Below the pieces are notes generated by a model that saw only the letters and a program-made list of their open reading frames with translations, did not search any database and had not been told where the DNA came from. Shown here piece after piece: positions 1 through 8,302 of a DNA stretch of 64,000 bases (its first letter is position 1; every line of letters begins with the position of its first letter). Origin of the DNA: Crocinitomicaceae bacterium. Its GTDB lineage: Bacteria; Bacteroidota; Bacteroidia; Flavobacteriales_D; Crocinitomicaceae. The stretch covers positions 682,001 to 746,000 of the forward strand of contig JADJGJ010000001.1 of the NCBI GenBank assembly GCA_016708105.1, given 5' to 3'. Position numbers and translations under genes: made by a program.

Positions 1-1
1 T

Positions 2-820
2 TTGACTGGTATGAACCCCAATGTTATGTACGAATTGGGTGTTCGACACACGCTACGCAGAGGTACAATTATTATTAGCCAAGATATAAAGTCACTTCCA
101 TCGGATTTGAGAGACTATATGTGTGTTGAGTATTCATTCTCAAAAAATACGATTGAGCAAGAAACAAATTATCACCATTTTTCCGAACAATTGCATATTT
201 CAATTCGAGAGATTTTTAGTACGCACAAACCAGATTCTCCAGTTCTAAATTACTTGAATGGAAAAGGTCGTTACTGGAAAGAAGATGAATTGAAGACCTT
301 GAAAAAAAATTTGGTCGTCAGTGCATATTTATTGGAGCAATTTGTGAAAATTCAGGAATGTATTCAAGCAATTGAAACTGAAGAAGGTAAATCGCAGTTA
401 GAAGGTTATTTTGTTATTACTAATATATACTTGAATAATTTACAAGGCGCTCTTAATGACTTGACTATTGGAGTAGAAACTTCCATTTTATATGAAAATC
501 TGCAAGCTGCCATTTCATTGATTTCGGACATTCAAAAAAAATCAAATATTGGTGAGACGTTGCCTGAAATATTCGCAATGATACCAGATTATGATCCAAA
601 TCTCTTTAGAAATTATAAGCAAACTTTCTTCGCTTCTCAATTTGTAAATCACTTCAAATTGAATGACCACGAATTTGAGCGGATATCAATAAAAAATGTG
701 TTTTCCGAAGAAGGTGATTTTTACATTCACTTCGTTGGCGATTTGCAAGAGTATTTAGAAGTAAAAGCTGAAGAATTGGGGATCAGCGAGGAAGAGATTG
801 ATTACATTTTAAAAAATTAG
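2..820 (+). CDS. TIR-like/Rossmann signalling-domain protein, 5' end outside the window
   Basis: The frame is open from the first bases of the window, so the true start lies upstream and about 272 residues are visible. The first residues contain TGMNPNVMYELGVRH. This resembles the D-L-[ST]-G-x-N-P-N-V-x-Y-E-L-G motif found at the end of TIR-like and nucleoside-deoxyribosyltransferase-like Rossmann domains, many of which are NAD-consuming or nucleotide-sensing effectors in bacterial immunity. The remaining roughly 220 residues are mostly helical, charged and unrecognised. No membrane segment is seen. The stop is 4 bases before the next gene, a putAbiC-like membrane protein, so the two are probably cotranscribed. 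A defence effector role is inferred from the motif and the neighbour; the catalytic residues of such a domain would lie in the missing N-terminus. Confidence 0.6.
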   Translation: MTGMNPNVMYELGVRHTLRRGTIIISQDIKSLPSDLRDYMCVEYSFSKNTIEQETNYHHFSEQLHISIREIFSTHKPDSPVLNYLNGKGRYWKEDELKTLKKNLVVSAYLLEQFVKIQECIQAIETEEGKSQLEGYFVITNIYLNNLQGALNDLTIGVETSILYENLQAAISLISDIQKKSNIGETLPEIFAMIPDYDPNLFRNYKQTFFASQFVNHFKLNDHEFERISIKNVFSEEGDFYIHFVGDLQEYLEVKAEELGISEEEIDYILKN

Positions 821-824
821 AGTC

Positions 825-1874
825 ATGATCAAGAATTTTTTATTCTTTTTATTTTTAGTTATTTGTGTTGTCACAATTTGGTGGCAAATTGGTTGGGTTT
901 ATGTTGATTCGATCACAATAGATAATCCGGAGATTAATTCAACTTCGGAATACAGAGGTACTTTTGGTGATAAATTCGGTTTTGTAAACTCGCTATTTTC
1001 GGCTCTTGCTTTGGCTGGAATTATTTATTCAATTTTTCTTCAACAACGTGAGTTATCATTGCAAAGAAAGGAGCTAAATGAGACCAAGGCTGAATTTCGT
1101 GACCAAAATTTCCAAACCGCTTATTTCAATCTTTTAAGAATGAATCGTGAGATAGTTGACGAACTGAATGTAACTTTTGTCAGGTTAAATCGAAATCTTG
1201 AAAAAAAAATTATAGATGCTAAAGGACGTTCATTTTTTAAGCATTTTAAAACAGAATTAAAAAGAATTTCAGATGCATTAAATGAACCGAAATTTATAGA
1301 ATTCAATAAAGAGAGTGCATTGCATGAAATGGAATTAGAAGCAGAACAAGATTATTACGACTCAATAAATTCAGAAGGTCATACAGAATCTGGATTAGTA
1401 GAGTCTGAAACCAGCTACATGCACCAATTTACGTTGCAACATTATAAAATTTCCGAAGAAGAATTTAATTCATATAAGAAGTTACAATCAGAAAGGGAAA
1501 AGGTGGTTCGTATTTACGATTTTTTTCTTCGGAAATATGCTTTTGCCATTGGCCATTATTTTAGACACTCTTACCAAACATTGTTATTTCTTGACCATTC
1601 GGAAAAGGAAAAAATTAAAAATAGTAGTCCTATTGGTGAAGTAAAAGATCTTGAAAAGATAAGAGAAATCAAAAGTGAATTTCGTAGATATTCACAATTC
1701 TTTAAATCTCAAATGACTATACCAGAGGCCTTCGCGCTATTTTATAATTCATTCAAGTTTAAAAACGCTGAAATGTTATTGTCAAAATATCAAATTTTAG
1801 ATTTCTTACCTGCTGAATTGATTTTGGACAAGCGGCATAACTTTCGTAAGGAAATTATACTTTTTGAAATTTAA
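825..1874 (+). CDS. Membrane protein of the putative phage abortive-infection (putAbiC) type
   Basis: A 349-residue protein. Residues 4-26 form a hydrophobic helix. A second hydrophobic stretch at about 52-70 follows the motif GTFGDKFGFVNSLFSALA and leads into a charged coiled coil (QQRELSLQRKELNETKAEF). This N-terminal layout, followed by FQTAYFNLLRMNREIVDEL, a GRSFF element and a C-terminal HYFRHSYQTLLF segment, matches what I know of the putAbiC family, named for abortive-infection proteins. It starts 4 bases after the TIR-like gene. Proposed role: a membrane-anchored component of an anti-phage system together with that gene. The family assignment rests on motif order and the function is inferred; an unrelated membrane stress protein is the alternative. 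Confidence 0.6.
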   Translation: MIKNFLFFLFLVICVVTIWWQIGWVYVDSITIDNPEINSTSEYRGTFGDKFGFVNSLFSALALAGIIYSIFLQQRELSLQRKELNETKAEFRDQNFQTAYFNLLRMNREIVDELNVTFVRLNRNLEKKIIDAKGRSFFKHFKTELKRISDALNEPKFIEFNKESALHEMELEAEQDYYDSINSEGHTESGLVESETSYMHQFTLQHYKISEEEFNSYKKLQSEREKVVRIYDFFLRKYAFAIGHYFRHSYQTLLFLDHSEKEKIKNSSPIGEVKDLEKIREIKSEFRRYSQFFKSQMTIPEAFALFYNSFKFKNAEMLLSKYQILDFLPAELILDKRHNFRKEIILFEI

Positions 1875-1929
1875 CGAATATTGTTCGGAAAAATCGATTC
1901 ATAAAACGGAGATTATTTATGTATGAATA

Positions 1930-2733
1930 TCATTCCCGTGCATCAACAATTTCATATCCCAAATAGGATGCACCCTTATGCCCGTCAAATTTTTCGATAA
2001 TTACCGATTCAAAAACTTTACCAGGTTTTAAGTTCTTGCTAAAGGTTCTTGTTTCGTCTGAATCACTGAATAGGAATTTAATATCGATTTGACGTATGGT
2101 GATACTTTCATGTGTATTATACACCATTATTGATATTTCCCATTTACCAAAGAGAGTTTGTCGTGCATAGATTTCTTCACTATTAATGTATGCTTCCAAA
2201 TCTTGTTTTGCCAGGCTTGAGTTTTCAATACCTAATGCTTCAAATAATTCTCTTTTTGCATCGTCTGGTAAAAGTTGATAGCCAACAAAACCTAAAACTA
2301 AAATAATCAAACCGGCAATTAGTAAAGGTTTTAAACAACCTGATTTCTTCTTCTGTGTAGTTTGGGAAGGTGGAATATTTTTATTGGCTTGGCTTGTTAT
2401 TGATTCTTTTACTTCTGGTTTTGGTTCTTTTTTTGGTTCGTCTTTTTGCTCTGTCTTTTGATTAGATGATTGTGCAGTTGAAATTGGCTTTTGTATTGAC
2501 GTTTCAACCTTTTGATCTTGATTTACTAATGGTTTTTCGCTAGGAATAATTGAAGGATTCAGCGACTGATCAACTCCGCAACTATTGCAAATTGTAACAC
2601 CATTTTCTAATAAGTTTCCGCATTCAAAGCAAGGTGTTTTTTTTGAAATTTCCACAGGTGCTCCGCAATTCGGACAATTTTTCGCAAGATCGCTTATCTT
2701 GTTTTCACATTCAATACAAGTTATTAATGCCAT
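1930..2733 (-). CDS. Double zinc-ribbon protein with one membrane helix
   Basis: A 267-residue protein with two zinc-ribbon knuckle pairs near the N-terminus: CIECENKI...CPNCGAP, then CFECGNL...CNSCG. A low-complexity Gln/Lys/Glu/Pro linker follows (about residues 65-130), then a single hydrophobic helix (KPLLIAGLIILVLGFVGYQ, about 136-155) and a C-terminal domain of about 110 residues. The topology suggests cytoplasmic zinc ribbons and an exported C-terminal domain. It lies 6 bases downstream of a paralogue with the same layout, so the two form an operon from tandem duplication followed by divergence. Function unknown. The C-terminal part resembles domains that carry hydrophobic substitutions around a beta-sandwich, but I cannot name it. 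Confidence 0.7.
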   Translation of the reverse strand: MALITCIECENKISDLAKNCPNCGAPVEISKKTPCFECGNLLENGVTICNSCGVDQSLNPSIIPSEKPLVNQDQKVETSIQKPISTAQSSNQKTEQKDEPKKEPKPEVKESITSQANKNIPPSQTTQKKKSGCLKPLLIAGLIILVLGFVGYQLLPDDAKRELFEALGIENSSLAKQDLEAYINSEEIYARQTLFGKWEISIMVYNTHESITIRQIDIKFLFSDSDETRTFSKNLKPGKVFESVIIEKFDGHKGASYLGYEIVDARE

Positions 2734-2739
2734 AGAAAA

Positions 2740-3549
2740 CTATTTTGAAACTTTACCTTCAATAACTCCAACTGCTACGAATGAGCCTTCACTCTTATTT
2801 GGTGCATCCATTGTAACAGTAGAGTAAGGGGCAATATTTGAATAGGATAAATACTCCCAATCAAAAACTTTATTATTCAAACGCTGATATTGAACTTCAA
2901 CTCTTACCGTTTCCATTGTGTAGGGAGAATTATTGGTTACAGCTACTTGGATTTCATAAACTCCAGTCACTAATCGTTGACGATAATCTACATTGGCTCT
3001 AACGTATGAATCAAGATTATTCTCAACATCTTTCACTGAAATGTCTGACTCACCTTCATCGTCTTCATAATACTCATCCTCCGGTTCATAATCCACTTCT
3101 TCATCGTCGGAACTCGTCACTGTGTAATCTTCATCAGATTCTTCGGAGTTATTGGAACTACCTTCACTGTTACTTGAATTGAAGGATGGAGAGCTGTCCG
3201 TAGTTTCAGGTGTTTTATCAAATACTCCAGAAAGAAATAATGCTAAAAATATCACCGCAACTCCACCTAAACTGAACAATACAATTTTGGTAGTGTTGCT
3301 TTTCTTTGGTTCAGGTTTCTCTTGGGTTGGAGGAATGTAATTTGTTTCAGCGGTTTGTTTTTGTTCAATCGGTTTTTTGATTTCTTCAACAGGCTTCTTA
3401 ATGGTTTCCTCAGAACTTAATTGAGATACCAATGTTTCAGCAGGAATACTTGGTATTGAACCTGTTGATTTGGGTTCACCGCATTTTGGACATGCCGCTG
3501 CAAATTCACTGATTTTATTGCCACATTTATTACATTCAATTAGAGCCAT
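2740..3549 (-). CDS. Zinc-ribbon protein with one membrane helix and acidic linker
   Basis: A 269-residue paralogue of the downstream gene. It starts MALIECNKCGNKISEF and has one CxxC...CPKCG zinc ribbon (residues 5-25). A Pro/Glu/Lys-rich linker leads to a membrane helix at about 90-110 (IVLFSLGGVAVIFLALFLSG). After it comes a very acidic Ser/Asp/Glu tract (about 120-170) and a C-terminal domain of about 95 residues with beta-strand character (YEIQVAVTNNSPYTMETVRVEV), resembling the FxxH-like or DUF3426-type extracytoplasmic beta domains. First gene of a two-gene minus-strand operon. The acidic linker distinguishes it from its partner. Function unknown. Confidence 0.7.
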   Translation of the reverse strand: MALIECNKCGNKISEFAAACPKCGEPKSTGSIPSIPAETLVSQLSSEETIKKPVEEIKKPIEQKQTAETNYIPPTQEKPEPKKSNTTKIVLFSLGGVAVIFLALFLSGVFDKTPETTDSSPSFNSSNSEGSSNNSEESDEDYTVTSSDDEEVDYEPEDEYYEDDEGESDISVKDVENNLDSYVRANVDYRQRLVTGVYEIQVAVTNNSPYTMETVRVEVQYQRLNNKVFDWEYLSYSNIAPYSTVTMDAPNKSEGSFVAVGVIEGKVSK

Positions 3550-3617
3550 TTTCTGAAAAATTTCTTTAAAATAAACAATTTAATTGAAATCGATTAATCT
3601 CTATTAATATTGAAGAG

Positions 3618-5016
3618 CACTACTGTCCGATAAAAAAAATTTAAAAGCGGGATTTCCATAACAGATTTCCCGCTTTAGTGTAATTTGGTTTTGACGAACT
3701 AAATACACATGAATAAAAGTAACTACTTTTTTGGACAGTCGGTTTTCGGACAGCTGATTTCTTTAATTGACCCAACTCTTGTAAGCAGAGTGGTTAAGAA
3801 CCGTAACTCTGATTATTATACCAAACGATTTGACACATCTGATCACTTAATCAGCATGTTGTTTTCAACTTTCGCCAATTGTTCATCGTTGCGAGAGGTT
3901 GCCGGTGCTATGCTTGGGCTCAAAGGAAAGACAAATCATTTTCAGTTAAAAAACATTCCGCACAAAAGCACGTTGAGTGATGCAAATGCTCGAAGGAGTC
4001 ATGAGGTTTTTCAAGAGATTTATTATTTATTGTACAAAGAGTACTCAGGGGTTATCTCGGACAGCCGAAAACAATATGTATGGGAACAAAGGGTGGAAAT
4101 TATTGATTCAACAACTATTTCATTGTTTCGTGATTTATTGAGCTGTGTTGGCAGAAAATCCTCCAATGGCAAAAGAAAAGGAGGCATAAAAGTACACACT
4201 CAAATTAATCTTCAGGAACAGGTTCCAAAACTGATTTGGTTTTCATCAGCGACAACACACGATAAAAAATTCCTTAAAAAACTTAAGCTGGAAAAAGGCA
4301 AAATAGCTGTGTTTGATAAAGGATATAATGATTATAAAACCTTTGATGAATTCACACAAAACAACATCTATTTTGTCACCAGACTAAAATCAAATGCAAC
4401 CTATGAATTGGTTGTAGAAAATGATATTCCCAGCTATATTGACGCAGGTGTATTGAAAGATGAAATTATAAAAGTTGAAGTCAAAGACAACGGAAAATAT
4501 CTCAAAACTACTGAACTCAGAAGAATTGCTTACTGGGATGACGAACACAAAAGATGCTTTGAATTTATAACCAACATACAAGGGATGAACGCAGGACACA
4601 TCGCACTCATTTACAAAAAACGATGGCAAATTGAATTACTTTTCAAACAGCTCAAACAAAACTTTCCGCTAAAATATTTTTTAGGCGACAATGAGAATGC
4701 AATCAAAATTCAGATTTGGTGTACGCTAATAGTGAATCTGCTGTTGACCGTTATCCACAAAAAATTAAACGAAAATGGGCTTTCTCTAATCTGGCCAACT
4801 TTTGCAGACTGCATCTCTTCAATTACATTCATCTGATCAAATTTCTAGAAAATCCAGAAAAAGATTGGCTAGTTGAAATAGATCCACAACTTCAATTCGA
4901 ATTTAGTTCAGCCTGAAAAGAGGGGGCTTACTTTTGAAATACAAGGCTTTTCATACGCAACCATGCGGGTTTTGAAAGGGTTTTTACGTACTTTTAGTTT
5001 TTATCGGACAGTAGTG
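3618..5016 (+). mobile_element. IS4-like insertion sequence, copy 1 (1399 bp)
   Basis: The element is bounded by perfect 19-bp inverted repeats, CACTACTGTCCGATAAAAA at the left and its complement at the right. It is flanked by a 9-bp target duplication, attgaagag at 3609-3617 and 5017-5025. A hairpin (aaagcggga at 3644-3652 with tcccgcttt at 3668-3676) lies just inside the left end and may shield the transposase from outside transcription. The second copy at 50660-52058 has the same length and, as far as I compared by eye, the same sequence. Together with the intact target duplications this indicates recent transposition. It sits in the intergenic DNA upstream of the zinc-ribbon operon. Confidence 0.95.
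3709..4836 (+). CDS. IS4-family DDE transposase; likely continues in the -1 frame to 4916
   Basis: The in-frame product is 375 residues. An N-terminal DUF4372-like region (FFGQSVFGQLISLIDPTLV) is followed by a DDE core: IIDSTTIS (first Asp), AVFDKGYNDY (second Asp) and the Y-x2-R-x3-E-x6-K signature in YKKRWQIELLFKQLK. After IHKK the frame ends in LNENGLSLIWPTF and then stops. The -1 frame from the A6 run at 4759-4764 instead reads KIKRKWAFSNLANF and continues to 4916; this looks like the normal family C-terminus (RKWAFSNL). The catalytic residues precede the break, so the core is intact. The same break is in copy 2, so either frameshifting is programmed or a truncated transposase is still mobile. 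Confidence 0.9.
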   Translation: MNKSNYFFGQSVFGQLISLIDPTLVSRVVKNRNSDYYTKRFDTSDHLISMLFSTFANCSSLREVAGAMLGLKGKTNHFQLKNIPHKSTLSDANARRSHEVFQEIYYLLYKEYSGVISDSRKQYVWEQRVEIIDSTTISLFRDLLSCVGRKSSNGKRKGGIKVHTQINLQEQVPKLIWFSSATTHDKKFLKKLKLEKGKIAVFDKGYNDYKTFDEFTQNNIYFVTRLKSNATYELVVENDIPSYIDAGVLKDEIIKVEVKDNGKYLKTTELRRIAYWDDEHKRCFEFITNIQGMNAGHIALIYKKRWQIELLFKQLKQNFPLKYFLGDNENAIKIQIWCTLIVNLLLTVIHKKLNENGLSLIWPTFADCISSITFI

Positions 5017-5140
5017 ATTGAAGAGATAGCATTTGTCTTACGGCTGCTTTTGGAAGTGTATTGAAATGATAAAATAATCGACTTTTTCGTTGATTTATAT
5101 CGTCTAAATTCATTAAATTGTGCGTACTAAAACTCTAAAT

Positions 5141-5284
5141 ATGAAAATTCAAGCTATTAAGCCGGGGCCTAAAAGAAAAGCTGATTCAACAGGTAAACCT
5201 GATCAACGTCAAAGAGACAATAAAAGCACACCAGGGAATACTCCTTCATTGAAGCCAAGTAAGTCTACCATCAAGAAAAAGTAA
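5141..5284 (+). CDS. Small very basic hypothetical protein (47 aa)
   Basis: An ATG at 5141 opens 47 codons ending in TAA. The product starts MKIQAIKPGPKRK and ends KSTIKKK; about a third of the residues are Lys or Arg, with many Ser, Thr, Pro and Gly and almost no hydrophobic residues. It should be disordered and nucleic-acid-binding or surface-charged. It stands alone between the IS right end and a convergent membrane-protein gene. No family is recognised. Codon use is ordinary (AAA and GAT rich), and the basic composition does not look random, but a chance frame cannot be excluded. Confidence 0.45.
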   Translation: MKIQAIKPGPKRKADSTGKPDQRQRDNKSTPGNTPSLKPSKSTIKKK

Positions 5285-5377
5285 TGCTTGACTTTCTTAC
5301 CATGCGTTCATTTTCAATAACAGTAAAGAAGATAGCGGAAATGGATGATTGAGAGATCAATTGAACTCTTGCAATAT

Positions 5378-6190
5378 TCAAAATTCTGAAGCTACATTGA
5401 ACCCCCTGGCATCAATATGATTCTCTATCATTAGTTTGTAGAGCTTATCATATTTGATCTTTTCAAAAAGTGAGGTCTTTGACCAGGTTGACTTTTCTTT
5501 TATTTTTTGCTCTTCATAAAACGGGATATCATATAAGTAGTTAGTTACTGTATGAGAATGATCAACTAAAGCAGAATGTGCTTCATTTCGTTTCGCCTCT
5601 AAAAGGTTATAATATCTAAAGACAATCCTTCTAATTTTTCTGAAGATGAATTTTTTTTGAAGACCGGTCATCCCTGATTTTTCCGTTTCATTTATTATAA
5701 CGATTATTTCGTCAAAGCTATAAGATTGCTTTGACAAGAGGTAATGATTCATTGATTGAATGATCCCATAGAAATTATATTTTGCGACATTATCTTTTTC
5801 CAACAGATGCACTTTATATTCATTGTTGTTGATGATATAGGTGTAAAAGACATGGTACAAATCATAAAATTCAACACCATTCGATTCGTCAATCTGCTCT
5901 GTAGTCAATCTGCTCAATAGTTCTGGATGATGCTCTAAGAATTTGTCGACTTGTATAGATTCCAGATCCTTTTGTATTGCTTCTAAAATTGTAAGGCAAG
6001 ATCTATAATCTATGTCATATTTTGCTATTTTTATTGAATAAATTGAAACAACTAGCGCCAGTATTCCTATGGCGACTGTTATTAAGACGTCCCATTGAAA
6101 CTTGCCGTCTTCCCAAGCCCATAGTGAAGAGAATATAATCAAGAATGCAATACCAATTATGCTAAGTAGTGTGAGTAAATGAGTTCTCAT
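5378..6190 (-). CDS. Hypothetical inner-membrane protein with two N-terminal helices
   Basis: A 270-residue protein. Two hydrophobic helices lie at about residues 5-27 (LLTLLSIIGIAFLIIFSSLW) and 34-54 (VLITVAIGILALVVSIYSI). A soluble region of about 215 residues follows, predicted mainly helical, rich in Tyr, Glu and Lys, probably cytoplasmic. No catalytic motif is recognised. The layout recalls the paired-TM plus helical domain proteins found in accessory and defence islands, but this is a weak analogy. It stands alone, transcribed towards the small basic gene. Confidence 0.7.
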   Translation of the reverse strand: MRTHLLTLLSIIGIAFLIIFSSLWAWEDGKFQWDVLITVAIGILALVVSIYSIKIAKYDIDYRSCLTILEAIQKDLESIQVDKFLEHHPELLSRLTTEQIDESNGVEFYDLYHVFYTYIINNNEYKVHLLEKDNVAKYNFYGIIQSMNHYLLSKQSYSFDEIIVIINETEKSGMTGLQKKFIFRKIRRIVFRYYNLLEAKRNEAHSALVDHSHTVTNYLYDIPFYEEQKIKEKSTWSKTSLFEKIKYDKLYKLMIENHIDARGFNVASEF

Positions 6191-6581
6191 TATTCCAAGA
6201 TTTATTGATCAGGTAAATGAATTAATATACGGAAAATTTGGATAAGCAACTATAGTGAACTTATGGAATTTTTTGCCAGGAGCAAAATTCGCTCACTTTC
6301 GCAAAATCTATAAACCGAGTTGAACTTTGATAATATTTCTGTCACTCTGACTTCTCTTTCGGTTCGATAATTGCCATGAGGTCGTTTATCAGCTCCATGT
6401 CTTCCAGAAATTGGTTCGATTCTGTATACGTCCATTGTACTGTCGAACTTTTGTTCGAGTAAAATGGCGGTAGATGTAGTCTTCCGCCATTTTTTGTTTG
6501 AGAATGATGGTTTTTGGCTGTTTATAAAGCGGCTTATTCGCTTCTATTATTGGCATATCCAAAAATTGAGTCCACTCCTTT
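6191..6581. other. Gene-free stretch with possibly decayed minus-strand coding remnants
   Basis: No gene I can defend. On the minus strand several short frames overlap between 6250 and 6598. One begins MNFYGKKEWTQFLDMP at 6598. A second frame reads a plausible C-terminal tail, FLEDMELINDLMAIIEP, ending near 6350. Switching between frames would give one longer protein, so this may be a small gene broken by indels, but no homologue comes to mind. Confidence 0.3.
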
Positions 6582-6620
6582 TTACCATAAAAATTCATAG
6601 TTAACGATGAGACTTTTCCC

Positions 6621-6644
6621 TTAACTATAAAAATTTATAGTTAA
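6621..6644. promoter_or_regulatory. Palindromic operator in front of the Fic gene
   Basis: A perfect inverted repeat: ttaactata, spacer aaaatt, tatagttaa. A related imperfect copy with the same aaaatt core and a catagttaa right arm lies at about 6582-6605. The right arm of the main copy overlaps the TAACTTTG promoter element at 6642-6649. This is the arrangement expected for autorepression, possibly by the winged-helix domain at the C-terminus of the Fic protein itself (inference). Confidence 0.65.
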
Positions 6645-6649
6645 CTTTG
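6642..6649 (+). promoter_or_regulatory. Bacteroidota -7 element (TAACTTTG) for the Fic gene
   Basis: Exact match to TAnnTTTG. It ends only 4 bases before the ATG at 6654, so transcription would begin at or just inside the start codon and the mRNA would be leaderless or nearly so. No clear -33 TTTG is seen at the usual distance. Confidence 0.55.
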
Positions 6650-6653
6650 ATCT

Positions 6654-7790
6654 ATGAATATTAAGGACTTTAAATCAGGTAGGCACATTACCCAGGATGG
6701 GTACAAGAGCTTTTTGCCTGAAAAGGTCAATAAAGAGTGGGTGGTTAATTCTGCCAAGGTAAGCACCCTGTTGGAAGAAGCAACCAGTAAGGTAAGTGCC
6801 TTGAATTCTTATTCGCTGATGATTCCTGATGCGGATATTTTTATTCGAATGCACATTGTAAAAGAGGCAACCACATCAAGCAAAATAGAGGGAACACAAA
6901 CCCATATTGAAGATGCTGTTTTGAGTAAAAATCAGGTTAACCCTGAACAGCGCAACGATTGGCAGGAAGTACAGAATTATATCCAGGCAATGAATTTTGC
7001 AATCAAAGAACTAAACAAACTTCCTTTGTCCAACCGTCTTCTCCGAGACACTCATCGTATTTTAATGCAAGGAGTGAGAGGAAAACATAAAGCACCGGGC
7101 GAATTCCGCAGGTCGCAAAACTGGATAGGCGGAGCTTCGCTAAAGGATGCCGATTATGTTCCTCCGCACAATAAAGACGTTGTGGAATTAATGAGCGACC
7201 TTGAAAAATTCCTGCATAATACCGATATAAATGTCCCTCACCTGATAAGGATAGCCATTGCACATTATCAATTTGAAACCATTCACCCGTTCCTTGACGG
7301 AAATGGTCGTTTAGGACGATTACTTATTACATTATATTTGGTAAGTAATAATATTCTGAAAAAACCTTCTTTATATCTTTCCGATTTTTTTGAACGCAAC
7401 AGACAATATTATTATGACAATCTTTCGGCTGTGAGAACCAGGAACGATTTAACACAATGGATAAAATTTTTTCTTGTAGGTGTAATAGAAACCGCAGATA
7501 AAAGCGCTGCTGTGTTTGAGGCAATCATTAAACTAAAAGCAGATATTGAAAAGAAAAAAATATCAACACTTGGGAAACGTGAATGGCTCGCTAAAAAGAC
7601 TTTAAATTATTTATATATGAAGCCCGTGGTAACAGTAAATGATATTATTGAAAAACTGAAAATTTCAAAACCAACGGCTAATGCTATCGTAAAGGATTTT
7701 ATGCGGCTAAAAATTCTGAAAGAGCAAACCGGTTTTAAACGCAATAGGGTATTTATCTTTAATGTATACCTGAATTTATTTAAGAGGTAG
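6654..7790 (+). CDS. Fic-family protein with N-terminal inhibitory helix and C-terminal winged helix
   Basis: A 378-residue protein. The Fic core motif is HPFLDGNGRLGR (about residues 204-215): His is the catalytic base, Asp/Asn bind Mg2+ and phosphate, Arg contacts the nucleotide. This is the canonical AMP-transferase (AMPylation) motif. The N-terminal part has SSKIEGT (about residues 77-83), the [S/T]xxxE[G/N] inhibitory helix of class II Fic proteins, whose Glu blocks productive ATP binding. The last ~80 residues (VNDIIEKLKISKPTANAIVKDF) form a winged helix-turn-helix. Substrate unknown. Upstream palindromes overlapping the promoter suggest tight autoregulation. The end abuts a decayed minus-strand receptor gene. 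Confidence 0.88.
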   Translation: MNIKDFKSGRHITQDGYKSFLPEKVNKEWVVNSAKVSTLLEEATSKVSALNSYSLMIPDADIFIRMHIVKEATTSSKIEGTQTHIEDAVLSKNQVNPEQRNDWQEVQNYIQAMNFAIKELNKLPLSNRLLRDTHRILMQGVRGKHKAPGEFRRSQNWIGGASLKDADYVPPHNKDVVELMSDLEKFLHNTDINVPHLIRIAIAHYQFETIHPFLDGNGRLGRLLITLYLVSNNILKKPSLYLSDFFERNRQYYYDNLSAVRTRNDLTQWIKFFLVGVIETADKSAAVFEAIIKLKADIEKKKISTLGKREWLAKKTLNYLYMKPVVTVNDIIEKLKISKPTANAIVKDFMRLKILKEQTGFKRNRVFIFNVYLNLFKR

Positions 7791-8119
7791 TATCAGGCTG
7801 AAGAGTTATTGAATTCAGATTAACATTGGGAGTACTTTCTGAAATTGTTACCGGGATTTTCACATTTGTAAATCCTACGAATTGGATTCGAATGCAAAAA
7901 ATCACCTGAAGCGAGTCTACTAATAGTGAATGATCCAATACTAACTGTTAATACTCCGGTAATAATTTTTAAGGAATCGCTTTTAGAAGTGATAAAAACA
8001 TTGGCAAATTCCACAGGTTTATTTTCGTCGTCAACTACAATTCCGGAAATACTGCCTCACTGTTGTGCATTAATATGTACGCAGAGAAACAAAAAATGTA
8101 TACAGAAAATAAATCTCAT
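7791..8119 (-). pseudogene. Decayed N-terminus of an outer-membrane receptor with carboxypeptidase-like domain
   Basis: Reading the minus strand from ATG at 8119 gives a signal peptide (MRFIFCIHFLFLCVHINAQ) and then a TGA stop at 8057-8059. The frame continues GSISGIVVDDENKPVEFANV, the hallmark of the carboxypeptidase regulatory-like/CarbopepD_reg_2 domain at the N-terminus of Bacteroidota outer-membrane beta-barrel and TonB receptors. A frameshift near 7880-7900 moves the match to another frame (FVGFTNVKIPVTISESTPNV), which ends at TSIT-like strands and a stop at the Fic gene end. The barrel itself is gone. A nonsense mutation, a frameshift and a truncation together mark it as a relic. Confidence 0.75.
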
Positions 8120-8302
8120 GGATGAATTATTTGTTCAAATGTTGAAATTTCTTCTACTATTTGGTTTATTCGGAAATTACGTTGAAGCTGAACGGTCAGA
8201 CGCTCATGGGCTGAATATCATTTATTTACTTTCTCGCCAGACAAAATTTGTGTACTTTGCATTGGTTTTTTATCGTTAACTATTTTTAGACATAACTCAA
8301 GT

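Noticed and set aside
4716..4916. Separate 66-codon gene in the IS4-like element
   Set aside because: It is the -1 frame continuation of the transposase (RKWAFSNL), not an independent gene.
6250..6598. Two minus-strand ORFs of 61 and 69 codons
   Set aside because: Neither has recognisable protein character alone; a broken gene is possible but not supportable as a CDS.
7926..8279. Plus-strand 117-codon ORF
   Set aside because: It is antisense to the decayed receptor N-terminus, whose minus-strand reading has a clear family match.
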